Below are positions 1-8,333 of a stretch of 40,255 bases of DNA, piece by piece. The DNA is from Streptomyces poriferorum. GTDB taxonomy: Bacteria; Actinomycetota; Actinomycetes; Streptomycetales; Streptomycetaceae. The notes under the pieces are model-generated. The model saw only the letters and a program-made list of their open reading frames with translations, made no database searches and was not told the DNA's origin. Location: NCBI RefSeq assembly GCF_019399235.1, contig NZ_JAELVH010000025.1:1-40255 (forward strand), read 5' to 3'. The position numbers and the translations under genes were made by a program. Numbering within the stretch: position 1 is the first letter of the stretch; every line of letters begins with the position of its first letter.

Positions 1-1242
1 CGCGAACGCCGCCGCGATCATCACCGGCCTGGGAACCCATGGCGCGCTGATCGCGGCGGCGTTCGCGGTCCTGCAGTCCGGCGGCGACGCCGGCGACGTC
101 GGTCTGGTGGCCGCCGCCAGGACCGCGCCGCTGGTGCTCTTCCTGCTGATCGGCGGGGCGATAGCCGACCGGCTGCCGCGCCATCGCGTGATGGTCGCGG
201 CCAACACCCTGAACTGTGTCTCCCAGGGCGTCTTCGCCTGGCTGGTCCTGGCCGGTGACCCGCAGCTCTGGCAGATGATGCTGCTGACCGCTCTGTGCGG
301 GACCGGACAGGCCTTCTTCAGTCCCGCGGCCGAGGGCATGCTGATGTCCAGCGTCAGCGGTGAACAGGCGAGCCGCGCCTTCGCCCTGTTCAGGATGGCC
401 ATGCAGGGCGCGGCCATCGGCGGCGCGGCGCTCGGCGGGGCCATGATCGCCGCGATGGATCCGGGCTGGGTGCTGGCCGTCGATGCCGCCGCCTTCGCCC
501 TGGCCGGTGCCCTGCGCGCCTTCCTCGACGTCAGCCACATCCCGGCCCGGGAACCGGGCGGCGGCCTCCTCGCCGATCTGCGGGACGGCTGGCAGGAGTT
601 CATCGGGCGCCCCTGGCTCTGGGCCGTCGTCGCGCAGTTCTCCGTGGTCGTCGCCGCGGTCGGGGCCGCGGAGGCGGTCTACGGGCCACTGGTCGCCCAG
701 GACGAGCTCGGGGGCGCCCGTCTCCCTGGGGGTTCGCGCTCGCCGCTTTCGGCGTCGGCACGGTGGCCGGGGGGCTGCTCATGGTCCGGTGGAAGCCGCG
801 GCGGCTGCTGCTCGCCGGAACGCTCTGCGTCTTCCCGCTCGCCCTGCCCTCGGCTGGGCTCGCCGTCCCGCTGCCGGTGGAGGGGCTCTGTCTGGTGATG
901 TTCGTCAGCGGGGCGGCCATCGAGGTGTTCGGCGTCTCCTGGATGACGGCCATGCACCAGGAGATCCCCGAGGAGAAGCTGTCCCGCGTCGCGGCGTACG
1001 ACTGGTTCGGGTCGGTCGCCATGGTGCCGCTCGCCACCGCCCTCGCCGGCCCGGTCGAGTCGCTGGTCGGCCGCAGCCAGGCGCTGTGGGGCTGCGCGTG
1101 CCTGGTCGTCCTGGTCACCGGCGCGGTGCTGTTCGTACCGGACGTACGCAATCTGACCCGCCGGACCACGTCCACCGAGGTCCTGGCCAAGGTCCCGCCG
1201 GCGTCAGCCGATGCTGAAAGCCCCGTCGGGCGGCTCGGGTGA
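1..1242 (+). pseudogene. MFS transporter, 5' truncated by window and frameshifted
   Basis: Major facilitator superfamily efflux protein of the inner membrane. The frame is open from base 2 and reads hydrophobic helices and the loop GGAIADRLPRHRVM, a typical MFS helix 2-3 loop. It stays coherent to YGPLVAQDELGGAR near 720, after which that frame turns into Arg/Ser-rich noise. The missing continuation, SPWGFALAAFGVGTVAGG then helices to the stop at 1242, lies one frame over and starts at 721. One base missing near 720 would restore a continuous protein. The 5' end lies outside the window. The last 39 bases overlap the convergent spermidine-synthase-like gene. The break may be a real mutation or an assembly error; substrate unknown. 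Confidence 0.8.
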
Positions 1243-2049
1243 GGCGACCGCCTCGTCGTCGCCCACCGGCCGCGCGCCCTTGAGGAGTGCGGCGACCGCG
1301 TCCCCGTACGCGACGCGGGCCGGAAACGCGTCGGCGGCGCAGCGGCGGGTGAGCGCGGCCGTGTCGAAGGGCTCCCGCGACGCGACGAGGACCAGGTTGC
1401 CGAAGCGCCTCCCGCGCAGCACGGCGGGCTCGGCGATCAGGGCCAGCTCCCCGAAAACGGTCGCGAAGGTCGCCAGTTGCGAGCGGACGAAGCCGAAGGG
1501 CGCACCGTCGGCCAGGTTGGCCGCGTAGATCCCGTCCGCGCGCAGGGCCCTTGCCGCGGCCCGGGCGTAGGGCACGGACGTCAGATGGGCCGGCACCCGC
1601 GAGCCGCCGAAGACGTCCGCGATCACCAGGTCCACCGAGCCGGGTGCCGTCTCCTCCAGCTGCTTGCGGGCGTCCGCCGCGTGCACGGTGATTCCGCTGC
1701 GCCCGGGCAGCGGCAGGTGTTCCGTGACGAGGCCGAGCAGCGCGCGGTCCGCCTCGGCCACGTCCTGACGGGAGCCGGGCCGGGTCGCGGCGACGTAGCG
1801 GGGCAGGGTCAGGGCGCCGCCGCCCAGATGCAGGACATCCAGCGCCGCACCCGCTCCGGCCGCGCAGTCCACGACGTGGGCGAGGCGTCGCGCGTACTCG
1901 AACTCGAGGTGCTCCGGCGCGTCCAGGTCGACGTACGACTGGGGTGCGCCGTCGACCGTGAGCAGCCAGGCCCGCTCCCGGTCCACGTCGGGGAGCAGCC
2001 TGGCGGTGCCGTGGTCCACGTCGCGGATGACGGGTATCGACTCGTTCAC
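1204..2049 (-). CDS. Spermidine/spermine synthase-like, SAM-fold protein
   Basis: 281 aa with a Rossmann-type fold of the spermidine synthase family. The nucleotide-binding motif LHLGGGALTLPRY sits near residue 94, an acidic residue ends the following strand (DVAEADRAL), and VDLVIADVFGG is the usual Asp-containing catalytic-loop region. Many actinobacterial members of this branch have no proven aminopropyltransferase activity, so the exact reaction cannot be assigned. It overlaps the 3' end of the convergent MFS gene by 39 bases. A strong hairpin separates it from tuf3 upstream. Confidence 0.8.
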   Translation of the reverse strand: MNESIPVIRDVDHGTARLLPDVDRERAWLLTVDGAPQSYVDLDAPEHLEFEYARRLAHVVDCAAGAGAALDVLHLGGGALTLPRYVAATRPGSRQDVAEADRALLGLVTEHLPLPGRSGITVHAADARKQLEETAPGSVDLVIADVFGGSRVPAHLTSVPYARAAARALRADGIYAANLADGAPFGFVRSQLATFATVFGELALIAEPAVLRGRRFGNLVLVASREPFDTAALTRRCAADAFPARVAYGDAVAALLKGARPVGDDEAVASPEPPDGAFSIG

Positions 2050-2097
2050 GCCACCATTGTGCGGTGCGGTCCGGCCCTCCCCCGCCGCGGCGTCGAC

Positions 2098-2132
2098 GGG
2101 CCCGCCTCCCGTGGGACACGGGAGGCGGGCCC
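2098..2132 (-). terminator. 16-bp hairpin after tuf3
   Basis: Two perfectly complementary 16-base arms (2098-2113 and 2117-2132) with a 3-base loop lie 17 bases past the tuf3 stop. No U-tract follows, which is usual in Streptomyces. It should end the tuf3 transcript and insulate the gene downstream. Confidence 0.8.
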
Positions 2133-2148
2133 GGAACAGCCGTACTCC

Positions 2149-3318
2149 TCAGAGCACTCCGGTGACGGTGCCCGCGCCGACGGTGCGGCCGCCCTCACGG
2201 ATGGCGAAGCCGAGGCCGGACTCCAGCGGCACGTCACGGCCGAGCTCGACGGTCATGGTGACCGTCTCGCCGGGGCGCGCGACCGCCGCCGCGCCGAGGT
2301 CCACGTCGCCGACGACATCGGCGGTGCGGATGTAGAACTGCGGCCGGTAGCCGGTGGCGACCGCAGTGGTGCGGCCGCCCTCGCGCCCCGACAGGACGTA
2401 CACCTGCGCGGTGAAGCGCCTGCTCGGTGTCAGGCTGCCGGGGGCCGCCACGACGTGCCCGCGTCGCACCCGGTCGCGCTCGACACCGCGCAGGAGCAGC
2501 GCGACGTTGTCGCCGGCCTCGGCGGACTCCATCGGCTTGCCGAAGGTCTCCAGACCGGTGACGACCGTCTCGATGTCCGCACCGAGCACGGACACCCGGT
2601 CGCCGACACGCACGGTGCCGCGCTCCACGGCGCCGGTGACGACCGTGCCCCGGCCTGTGATGGTCAGGACGTTCTCCACCGGCAGCAGAAACGGCGCGTC
2701 GGTGTAGCGCACCGGCATGGGCACGTACGTGTCGACGGCGTCGAGCAACGCCTCGACGGCCGCGGTCCACCGCGGGTCGCCCTCCAGCGCCCGCAGGCCC
2801 GACACCCGCACGACGGGCACGGTGTCACCGCCGTACCCGTGCGCGGACAGCAGCTCGCGCACCTCCAGCTCGACCAGGTCGGTCAGCTCGGGGTCACCCG
2901 CGTCCGCCTTGTTGAGGGCGACCACGATGTGGTCGACACCCACCTGCCGGGCGAGCAGTACGTGCTCCGCGGTCTGCGGCATGATCCCGTCCAGCGCGGA
3001 GACGACGAGGATCGCCCCGTCGAGCTGGGCGGCGCCGGTGACCATGTTCTTGATGTAGTCGGCGTGTCCGGGCATGTCGACGTGCGCGTAGTGGCGGGTG
3101 CCGGTCTCGTACTCGACGTGCGCGATGTTGATGGTGATGCCGCGCTGCGCCTCCTCGGGCGCCCGGTCGATGCGGTCGAACGGGACGAACGTGCCGGTGC
3201 CCCGGTCGCTGAGGACCTTCGTGATGGCGGCGGTCAGGGTGGTCTTGCCGTGGTCGACGTGGCCCATCGTGCCGATGTTGAGGTGCGGCTTGGTGCGCAC
3301 GTATGCCGTCTTGGGCAT
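2149..3318 (-). CDS. tuf3: Divergent elongation factor Tu (EF-Tu3 type)
   Basis: 389 aa translation GTPase that carries aminoacyl-tRNA to the ribosome. G1 is GHVDHGKTT (from residue 18) and RGITIN is the G2 switch I region. G3 reads [12 protein letters not shown] where housekeeping EF-Tu has DCPGH; G4 is NKAD and G5 reads SGL rather than SAL. The C-terminal barrel ends in [13 protein letters not shown]. The start at 3318 has AAGGA seven bases upstream; an open frame reaching 3465 adds only a non-homologous leader. The divergence identifies the accessory tuf3 known from S. coelicolor and S. ramocissimus. From memory, S. ramocissimus EF-Tu3 was reported resistant to several EF-Tu inhibitors. 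It stands alone, with a hairpin on each side. Confidence 0.93.
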   Translation of the reverse strand: MPKTAYVRTKPHLNIGTMGHVDHGKTTLTAAITKVLSDRGTGTFVPFDRIDRAPEEAQRGITINIAHVEYETGTRHYAHVDMPGHADYIKNMVTGAAQLDGAILVVSALDGIMPQTAEHVLLARQVGVDHIVVALNKADAGDPELTDLVELEVRELLSAHGYGGDTVPVVRVSGLRALEGDPRWTAAVEALLDAVDTYVPMPVRYTDAPFLLPVENVLTITGRGTVVTGAVERGTVRVGDRVSVLGADIETVVTGLETFGKPMESAEAGDNVALLLRGVERDRVRRGHVVAAPGSLTPSRRFTAQVYVLSGREGGRTTAVATGYRPQFYIRTADVVGDVDLGAAAVARPGETVTMTVELGRDVPLESGLGFAIREGGRTVGAGTVTGVL

Positions 3319-3368
3319 GGTGGATTCCTTGGGATGCGAAGCTGGAGTGGGGACCCCGAGGCCCGGCC

Positions 3369-3411
3369 GACCCTCCCCTCGCGGGGTCCGCCGGACAGTC
3401 GGGGGAGGGTC
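3369..3411. repeat. Inverted repeat in the tuf3 leader
   Basis: Ten-base complementary arms GACCCTCCCC (3369-3378) and GGGGAGGGTC (3402-3411) are separated by 23 bases, 51-93 bases upstream of the tuf3 start codon. It could be a terminator for the upstream minus-strand alkylation-repair-like gene or an mRNA leader structure of tuf3. The 3319-3621 interval otherwise holds no gene that I recognise. Confidence 0.45.
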
Positions 3412-3621
3412 AGCTTCGGGCGCCGCCGAGGGGCGCTGCGGCAGCGGTGCACGCTGCTGCGACAACTGCTGCGAGGGGGCTCACGGCAGCCTTCGGCGTG
3501 TCCGCGACTGCGGACTGCGCTGCGAGGAAGGCGTACCGGAACATGGCTCGATCATCTCCGACGGCCGTCGGGCCGTCGAGCGAATTTCCGGGGACGGTAC
3601 GGGGGTTGGGCCCGGCGCTCC

Positions 3622-4347
3622 TCAGAGGTGCTTGGTGGCCTCTCGTACGGACAGCGGCGCCAGCCGGTCCCGGGCGCCGTCGACGAAGTCCCGTACGGCC
3701 TCCGGGTCGGTCTTCGCGTACTCGCGCAGGCCCCAGCCGATCGCCTTGCGGATGAAGAAGTCGGGATGGTCCGCGCGGCGCAGGCAGTAGGCGAAGAGCC
3801 GGCGCGCGTCGGTGGCCTCCTTGAAGCGGAGCTGGTGCAGCAGCGCGGTGCGGACGATCCAGAGGTCGTCGTCCTCGATCCACTCGTCCATGGTCCGCCG
3901 CAGCTCCGGGTCGGCGGCCACCAGCGGTCCCGCGACATGAGCGGCCAGGAGGTCGACGGTGTCCCACCAGGGCACGGTCGTGACCAGACGGCGCAGGACC
4001 GGAACGAATCCGGACGAGCAGTGTGCGACGTGACGGCGCAGGTAGTCGACGGCGAAGTACTGGTACTCGCGCTCGGGCAGCGCCCAGCAGCGCAGCGCGA
4101 TCGCGGCACAGTCCGGCTCCGCGGGGCGTGCGGTGCCTGCGAGTACGGACCGGGACAGGGCGCGGCGGCGGGGCGTGGGAATGCCGAGGAACGGTGCGAC
4201 GTGCTTCATGTACGCGGCGGCCGACCGGGCGCGAACGGGGTCGGCGGCCGTGGGGTACAGCAGGGTCAGCCGCTCCAGCACCGTGTCGGCGAGAACGCTG
4301 CGGGGCAGACCGGGTGCCTGCTCGGCTCCAGGGCTCATAACGGTCAC
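3622..4347 (-). CDS. AlkD-like DNA alkylation repair protein
   Basis: 241 aa, the usual length for the AlkD/HEAT-like-repeat family, whose members recognise or excise alkylated bases such as N3- and N7-alkylpurines. Recognisable family segments are YMKHVAPFLGIPTPRRR near residue 46, YLRRHV and PWWDTVDLLA in the middle, and DHPDFFIRKAIGWGLREYAKTDPEAV near the end, where the Trp and Asp residues lining the AlkD groove are expected. The listed start is GTG at 4347; ATG at 4338, three codons in, is equally possible. It is divergent from the TVP38 gene with about 40 bases between. Glycosylase activity is inferred from the family. Confidence 0.82.
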   Translation of the reverse strand: MTVMSPGAEQAPGLPRSVLADTVLERLTLLYPTAADPVRARSAAAYMKHVAPFLGIPTPRRRALSRSVLAGTARPAEPDCAAIALRCWALPEREYQYFAVDYLRRHVAHCSSGFVPVLRRLVTTVPWWDTVDLLAAHVAGPLVAADPELRRTMDEWIEDDDLWIVRTALLHQLRFKEATDARRLFAYCLRRADHPDFFIRKAIGWGLREYAKTDPEAVRDFVDGARDRLAPLSVREATKHL

Positions 4348-4387
4348 ATTACGGCGATCACCTACGGGATTCGGTTACTCTCCCCGA

Positions 4388-5116
4388 ATGCTCGACCCCG
4401 TCCCCGTTCCTGCCGCCCGGCCCGCCGGTGGCCTCGCCGTGCGCTGCACGCGGGTGCTGCTGTCGCCCTGGTCCCGCCTCTCCCTGCTCGTGGCCGTCCT
4501 GCTGGCCGCCGCGTCCACGATGCTGCTCCTGGAGCCCCAGCGGCTGCTCTCCTCGGGCTGGCCGGCCCAGCTGAGCGGCGGGGCCGCCGCGGTCGTGCTC
4601 TTCGGCCTCGCGTACGGCGTCTGCACGGTGGCCTTCGTGCCGAGACCGCTGCTCAACCTGGCCGCCGGTGCGCTGTTCGGCTCGCAGGCGGGGCTGGCGG
4701 CGGCCCTGGCGGGCACGGTGCTGGGCGCGGGCATCTCGTTCATGCTCGGCCGGGTACTGGGCCAGGAGGCACTGCGTACGCTGCTTCGCGGGCGCTGGAT
4801 GCGCGCGGCGGACGGCCAGCTGAGCAGGCACGGCTTCCGCTCGATGCTGGCGCTGCGCCTGTTCCCCGGGGTGCCGTTCGCCGCGGCCAACTACTGCGCG
4901 GCGGTCTCACGCATGGGGTACCCGCCGTTCCTCGTCGCGACGGGCCTCGGGTCGATCCCGAACACGGCGGCGTACGTCGTGGCGGGGAGCGAGGCCGCCT
5001 CGCCCACGTCACCGGCCTTCCTGGCCGCGATGGGCTTCATCGTGCTGACGGGCGCGGGCGGGGCCGTCGTCGCCTGGCGGCGGCGCCGCCGGTTCGGCGC
5101 GGATCGAGCGCAGTGA
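4388..5116 (+). CDS. TVP38/TMEM64 (SNARE-associated) family membrane protein
   Basis: 242 aa integral membrane protein of the DedA-related TVP38/TMEM64 family. An N-terminal helix (SRLSLLVAVLLAAASTMLLL) is followed by the family core: PRPLLNLAAGALFG, the glycine-rich LAGTVLGAGISFMLGR, then LRLFPGVPFAAANYCAAVSRMGYPPFL. Members are thought to be lipid scramblases or transporters; the substrate here is unknown. ATG at 4388 was chosen because the much longer open frame upstream is antisense to the AlkD-like gene. No clear ribosome binding site precedes it, so the message may be leaderless. It shares a 40-base divergent promoter region. Confidence 0.85.
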   Translation: MLDPVPVPAARPAGGLAVRCTRVLLSPWSRLSLLVAVLLAAASTMLLLEPQRLLSSGWPAQLSGGAAAVVLFGLAYGVCTVAFVPRPLLNLAAGALFGSQAGLAAALAGTVLGAGISFMLGRVLGQEALRTLLRGRWMRAADGQLSRHGFRSMLALRLFPGVPFAAANYCAAVSRMGYPPFLVATGLGSIPNTAAYVVAGSEAASPTSPAFLAAMGFIVLTGAGGAVVAWRRRRRFGADRAQ

Positions 5117-5240
5117 TGCGGCGGGCTGCACGGGGGTAGTCGTCCCTCCGTTCATCCGGGGGCGATACGCTGCCCGCGACCGACTGACGATCTCCGGGCC
5201 CGGTGCGGCCCTGTCATCGCACGACCGCAATCCGCACGCC

Positions 5241-5263
5241 GCCGACGGCTCGACGCCGTCGGC
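5241..5263. terminator. 9-bp hairpin between the TVP38 gene and uppP
   Basis: Arms GCCGACGGC and GCCGTCGGC (5241-5249, 5255-5263) with a 5-base loop lie 125 bases after the TVP38 stop and 34 bases before uppP. Either a terminator or a uppP leader hairpin. Confidence 0.45.
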
Positions 5264-5297
5264 CGATGCATGATCACTCCGGGATGGCCCAAGCCCC

Positions 5298-6170
5298 ATG
5301 AGCTGGTTCGAATCGTTCGTCCTCGGCCTCGTTCAAGGACTGACCGAGTTCCTGCCGATCTCCTCCAGCGCGCATCTGCGGCTCACCGCGGCATTCGCCG
5401 GCTGGCACGATCCTGGCGCGGCGTTCACCGCGATCACCCAGATCGGCACGGAGGCCGCAGTCCTGATCTACTTCCGCAAGGACATCGTCCGCATCGTCTC
5501 GGCGTGGTTCAAGTCGCTGACGGACCGTTCTATGCGCGGCGACCACGACGCACAGATGGGCTGGCTGGTCATCGTCGGCTCGATTCCCATCGGCGTGCTC
5601 GGCGTGACGTTCAAGGACCAGATCGAGGGCCCGTTCCGCGATCTGCGACTGATCGCCACCACGCTGATCGTGATGGGCATCGTCCTCGGCATCGCCGACC
5701 GCCTGGCCGCACGCGACGAGGCCGGCGGCAAGCACCGGGCCGTCAAGGAGCGCAAGTCGCTCAAGGAGCTCGGCGTCAAGGACGGCCTGATCTTCGGCTT
5801 CTGCCAGGCCATGGCCCTCATCCCGGGCGTCTCCCGCTCGGGCGCGACGATCAGCGGCGGTCTGCTCATGGGGTACACCCGTGAGGCGGCGGCACGTTAC
5901 TCGTTCCTGCTCGCGATCCCGGCTGTACTCGCCTCCGGTGTCTTCGAGCTGAAGGACGCGGGCGAGGGCCATGTGTCCTGGGGCCCGACGATCTTCGCGA
6001 CGTTCATCGCGTTCGGCGTGGGATACGTGGTCATCGCCTGGTTCATGAAGTTCATCACGACCAAGAGCTTCATGCCGTTCGTGATCTACCGGATCATTCT
6101 GGGCATCGTGCTGTTCATCCTGGTCGGCGCGGGGTCCCTGAGCCCGCACGCGGGTGAGTCCGCGGGCTGA
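5298..6170 (+). CDS. uppP: Undecaprenyl-diphosphate phosphatase
   Basis: 290 aa BacA/UppP-family membrane enzyme that dephosphorylates undecaprenyl diphosphate, recycling the lipid carrier for peptidoglycan and wall polymer synthesis. Overproduction of this family gives bacitracin resistance. Both signatures are present: GLTEFLPISSSAHLRL near residue 15 (catalytic Glu and Ser-rich loop) and MALIPGVSRSGATISGG near residue 171 (catalytic Ser/Arg). About eight hydrophobic segments span the protein and the length is normal. The start is the first ATG of the conserved N-terminus MSWFESFVLGLVQG. It appears to be transcribed alone, with hairpins on both sides. Confidence 0.95.
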   Translation: MSWFESFVLGLVQGLTEFLPISSSAHLRLTAAFAGWHDPGAAFTAITQIGTEAAVLIYFRKDIVRIVSAWFKSLTDRSMRGDHDAQMGWLVIVGSIPIGVLGVTFKDQIEGPFRDLRLIATTLIVMGIVLGIADRLAARDEAGGKHRAVKERKSLKELGVKDGLIFGFCQAMALIPGVSRSGATISGGLLMGYTREAAARYSFLLAIPAVLASGVFELKDAGEGHVSWGPTIFATFIAFGVGYVVIAWFMKFITTKSFMPFVIYRIILGIVLFILVGAGSLSPHAGESAG

Positions 6171-6232
6171 CCGGCTGCCGTTCGGCCCGGGGGAACGGGG
6201 CCGAGAGCCGGCCGGAGGGCCCGGACGATCCT

Positions 6233-6257
6233 GCCCGCATCCGAACCGGATGCGGGC
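6233..6257. terminator. 11-bp hairpin after uppP
   Basis: Arms GCCCGCATCCG and CGGATGCGGGC with a 3-base loop lie 63 bases after the uppP stop and 28 bases before the next small gene. Confidence 0.7.
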
Positions 6258-6284
6258 GCGGGCGCCTGGGGCCACGCTGGAGGT

Positions 6285-6509
6285 ATGGCTACTCCCCCGA
6301 TTGTCATCCACCGACCGACACCGTCAGGCGCCCGGCTCGTCACCGTGCACATCGCGGGCCGCGAGGAGCGGCTGGGGCTCGCGCACAGCGATCACGATGT
6401 CATCGTGTTCCTCGCCGACGCCGGGATGGCGGACCCCGCAAGGGCCCTGGACACCCCGTCGCTCGTCGAGTGGCAGGGTGCCGCGGCCCATGACTTCGCG
6501 GCGGCCTGA
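6285..6509 (+). CDS. Small hypothetical protein (74 aa)
   Basis: 74 aa, not a family I recognise. The sequence is balanced rather than repetitive, with a predicted beta-rich first half (IVIHRPTPSGARLVTVHI) and an acidic helical end. It lacks Cys, membrane segments or a signal peptide. GGAGG precedes the ATG but with an unusually short gap, so a later start is possible. It is bounded by the uppP terminator and a strong convergent terminator, so it is a monocistronic unit. Confidence 0.55.
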   Translation: MATPPIVIHRPTPSGARLVTVHIAGREERLGLAHSDHDVIVFLADAGMADPARALDTPSLVEWQGAAAHDFAAA

Positions 6510-6546
6510 GGGCTGCGTCCGCGAGCACGAGGGGCCCGAATGCCGG

Positions 6547-6584
6547 GCTGCCCCCGTCCCCGCCGGAGCGGGTACGGGGGCAGC
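6547..6584. terminator. Bidirectional 16-bp hairpin
   Basis: The outer 11-base arms (6547-6557 and 6574-6584) are perfectly complementary and continue after one C/T mismatch into five more pairs with a 4-base loop. It sits between two convergent small genes and should stop both transcripts. Confidence 0.85.
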
Positions 6585-6606
6585 GCGGGCCTCGACGCGG
6601 GTGGTG

Positions 6607-6765
6607 TCACTCGGTCTCGGCGAAGGGCGGAAGATCGGGTTCGACGAACAGCCCCTGGTAGCGCGGTGTCGGTACGGCCTCGGTACGGCCCGGGGCCTCG
6701 GACACCGAGCCCGCCGCGCTCTCGTCCGAGCGCCGCTGAACCTGGCGGGGCGGGGTATCAGCCAT
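6607..6765 (-). CDS. Small hypothetical protein (52 aa)
   Basis: 52 aa hydrophilic peptide, MADTPPRQVQRRSDESAAG at the start and a Pro/Glu-rich end (VEPDLPPFAETE). A good ribosome binding site, AGGAGA, lies five to six bases before the ATG at 6765. No known domain, Cys or membrane segment. Start, spacing and the terminator immediately downstream support a real gene. It could be a small regulatory or structural protein, or a peptide precursor, but nothing nearby encodes an obvious modification enzyme. The 211 bases to the flavin-reductase-like gene hold GC-rich imperfect hairpins and no further gene that I can see. Confidence 0.55.
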   Translation of the reverse strand: MADTPPRQVQRRSDESAAGSVSEAPGRTEAVPTPRYQGLFVEPDLPPFAETE

Positions 6766-6976
6766 CGGGGTCTCCTGTTGCTTCGCAGTTGCTTTGAGGG
6801 CCCCGGGACGCCGTCCGGTCCTTCGGAAAGCGGCGGCGACGGGGTGTGGCACCGTCCCGGCCCCACACCCACCAGGGCACCGGTATCCGACGAGGCATGC
6901 TGAGAGTATCCGTTGTACCGGGCCCAGCCGTAGCCGCCGTCGCCCGGTCCGCCCGGCATTCGCCTGCACAGCCCCG

Positions 6977-7597
6977 TCAGCGGACGTCGCGGTCCTCCTG
7001 CCAGCGGGTGTACGGGACGCGGGAGATCTCCCGTACACCTCCGAAGGTGCCCCATTCGTCCTTGCCCAGCCGGGTCAGCGGGCGGAGGGCGGTGACTTCC
7101 GGATGCCCGTCCGTCATGACGTCCTCGTCGACCGCGGCGTGCACCACCCGTCCGAACACCACGGTGGAGTCGCCGAGCAGGACCGTGCTGTGCAGCTCGC
7201 ACTCGAGCGCGACGGGAGCCCCCGCCACGCGCGGCGGCTTCACCCGCAGACTGGGCTCCCGCTCGACGCCCACGGCCTCGAACTCGCTGATGCCGCGCGG
7301 GAAGTCGGTCGCCGTGGCGTTGATCTGCTCGAAGAGGTGTTCCGGGGCGAAGTTCACGACGAAGGAGCCCGTCGCCTCGATGTTGCGCAGGGTGTCCTTG
7401 CGCCCGACCGAGGTGAACTGCACGACGGGCGGGCTGACGCACGCGATGGTGAAGAAGGAGTGGGGAGCCAGATTGGCCGTCTCACCGTCCGGGGTGATCG
7501 TGGAGATCCACGCGATGGGCCGGGGAACGACCACGGCGGTGAGCAGCCGGTAGAACGTGCCGGTGTCGGTGGCGCCGGGATCGAAGTCGATACGCAT
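6977..7597 (-). CDS. Flavin reductase-like FMN-binding protein
   Basis: 206 aa single-domain protein of the flavin-reductase-like split-barrel family. The segments RLLTAVVVPRPIAWISTITPDG, NLAPHSFFTIACVSPPVVQF and GSFVVNFAPEHLFEQIN, followed by HSTVLLGDSTVVFGRVV, are the FMN-binding core. Such proteins either supply reduced flavin to a monooxygenase or act alone as FMN-dependent oxidoreductases. The conserved PRPIAW marks the branch related to HpaC and DIM6/NTAB. The partner is unknown; the nearest flavin monooxygenase is 6 kb away and uses FAD. Confidence 0.85.
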   Translation of the reverse strand: MRIDFDPGATDTGTFYRLLTAVVVPRPIAWISTITPDGETANLAPHSFFTIACVSPPVVQFTSVGRKDTLRNIEATGSFVVNFAPEHLFEQINATATDFPRGISEFEAVGVEREPSLRVKPPRVAGAPVALECELHSTVLLGDSTVVFGRVVHAAVDEDVMTDGHPEVTALRPLTRLGKDEWGTFGGVREISRVPYTRWQEDRDVR

Positions 7598-7631
7598 GAC
7601 GCCGAGTATGCCCAGTACGGCGTCCGGCTCT

Positions 7632-7697
7632 CCCGTCGTTCCGCGCCTCCGCGTCCCCGGCTCCCCCGTCGTTCCGCGCCTCCGCGTCCCCGGCTCC
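7632..7697. repeat. 33-bp perfect tandem duplication
   Basis: Bases 7632-7664 and 7665-7697 are identical 33-mers beginning CCCGTCGTTCCGCG and ending CGTCCCCGGCTCC. They lie in the 117-bp gap between two minus-strand genes. There are only two copies and no protein domain is involved, so this looks like recent slippage in the flavin-reductase-like gene's upstream region. Confidence 0.9.
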
Positions 7698-7714
7698 CTG
7701 GGCTCACCCGCCGT

Positions 7715-8101
7715 CTACGCCTCCGTGTCCCCCGGGCCTCCTGGCCCCTCGGAACCGAACTGCTCGGCCCGCAGGGCGAGGTCCTGGAGCACATCGGCGG
7801 ACGACACGTCCGTCTGCCCCGAATCGTGCACCTGCGCCAGCATCGCGAACGCCAGGGTGAACGCCCCGACGAGTTGCTCCACCGCCCCTCCGACCTCGCG
7901 GCCGACCAGCGCCACCACGTCCTCGATCGTGGCGTCCTCGGGAATCGCGATCCGTGGCATCGTCTCGTTGAGAAGGGCGGTCACCACGGTCGAATCGGTG
8001 CTGGGGTCGTCACGGTCCGGGTCCTCCTCCAAGAGGCGGCGCATCTCGCCCGCCTCGGTGAGGATGCCGATCACACGTTTCACGACTTCGCTCTGCTCCA
8101 T
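7715..8101 (-). CDS. Hypothetical helical protein (128 aa)
   Basis: 128 aa, no family recognised. It is acidic and predicted mostly helical, with amphipathic stretches (MEQSEVVKRVIGILTEAGEM, VVALVGREVGGAVEQLVGAF, ADVLQDLALRAEQFG) and a Gly/Pro-rich tail. No membrane segment or signal. ATG at 8101 has only a weak GCGGG before it. The divergent universal-stress-protein gene starts 232 bases away. Residue composition and length support a genuine cytoplasmic protein. Confidence 0.65.
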   Translation of the reverse strand: MEQSEVVKRVIGILTEAGEMRRLLEEDPDRDDPSTDSTVVTALLNETMPRIAIPEDATIEDVVALVGREVGGAVEQLVGAFTLAFAMLAQVHDSGQTDVSSADVLQDLALRAEQFGSEGPGGPGDTEA

Positions 8102-8333
8102 CCCGCGAGCATAGGTGCAGGCGCACCGGCCGACGAGGACAACCGGCGTCCGTCGTCAGCCGCGCCGGACCGGCGCACACCGGCCCCGTCGCGCCTCCCC
8201 TGCGACGGGCGCCGAGCGGCCGTAGCGTACGGGGCAGGCCGGCCGGGTCCGGAGGAACGGGCCCGGGGGCTCTGCGGGCGCCACGCGGGCGTGCGGGAGC
8301 CGGGGCACGCACCACCGCACTCAGGAGGCATGC

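Noticed and set aside
3319..3465. N-terminal extension of EF-Tu to 3465
   Set aside because: The extra 49 residues are Pro/Arg-rich, lie across an inverted repeat, and the normal EF-Tu start at 3318 has its own ribosome binding site.
1477..5139. Very long plus-strand open frame of 1220 codons
   Set aside because: It is antisense to the spermidine-synthase-like, tuf3 and AlkD-like genes and is an artefact of high GC content; it shows no protein-family features.
5302..5312. GGTTCGAATC, a tRNA T-loop-like sequence
   Set aside because: It lies within the first codons of uppP (SWFES) and no acceptor or anticodon stem can be folded around it.
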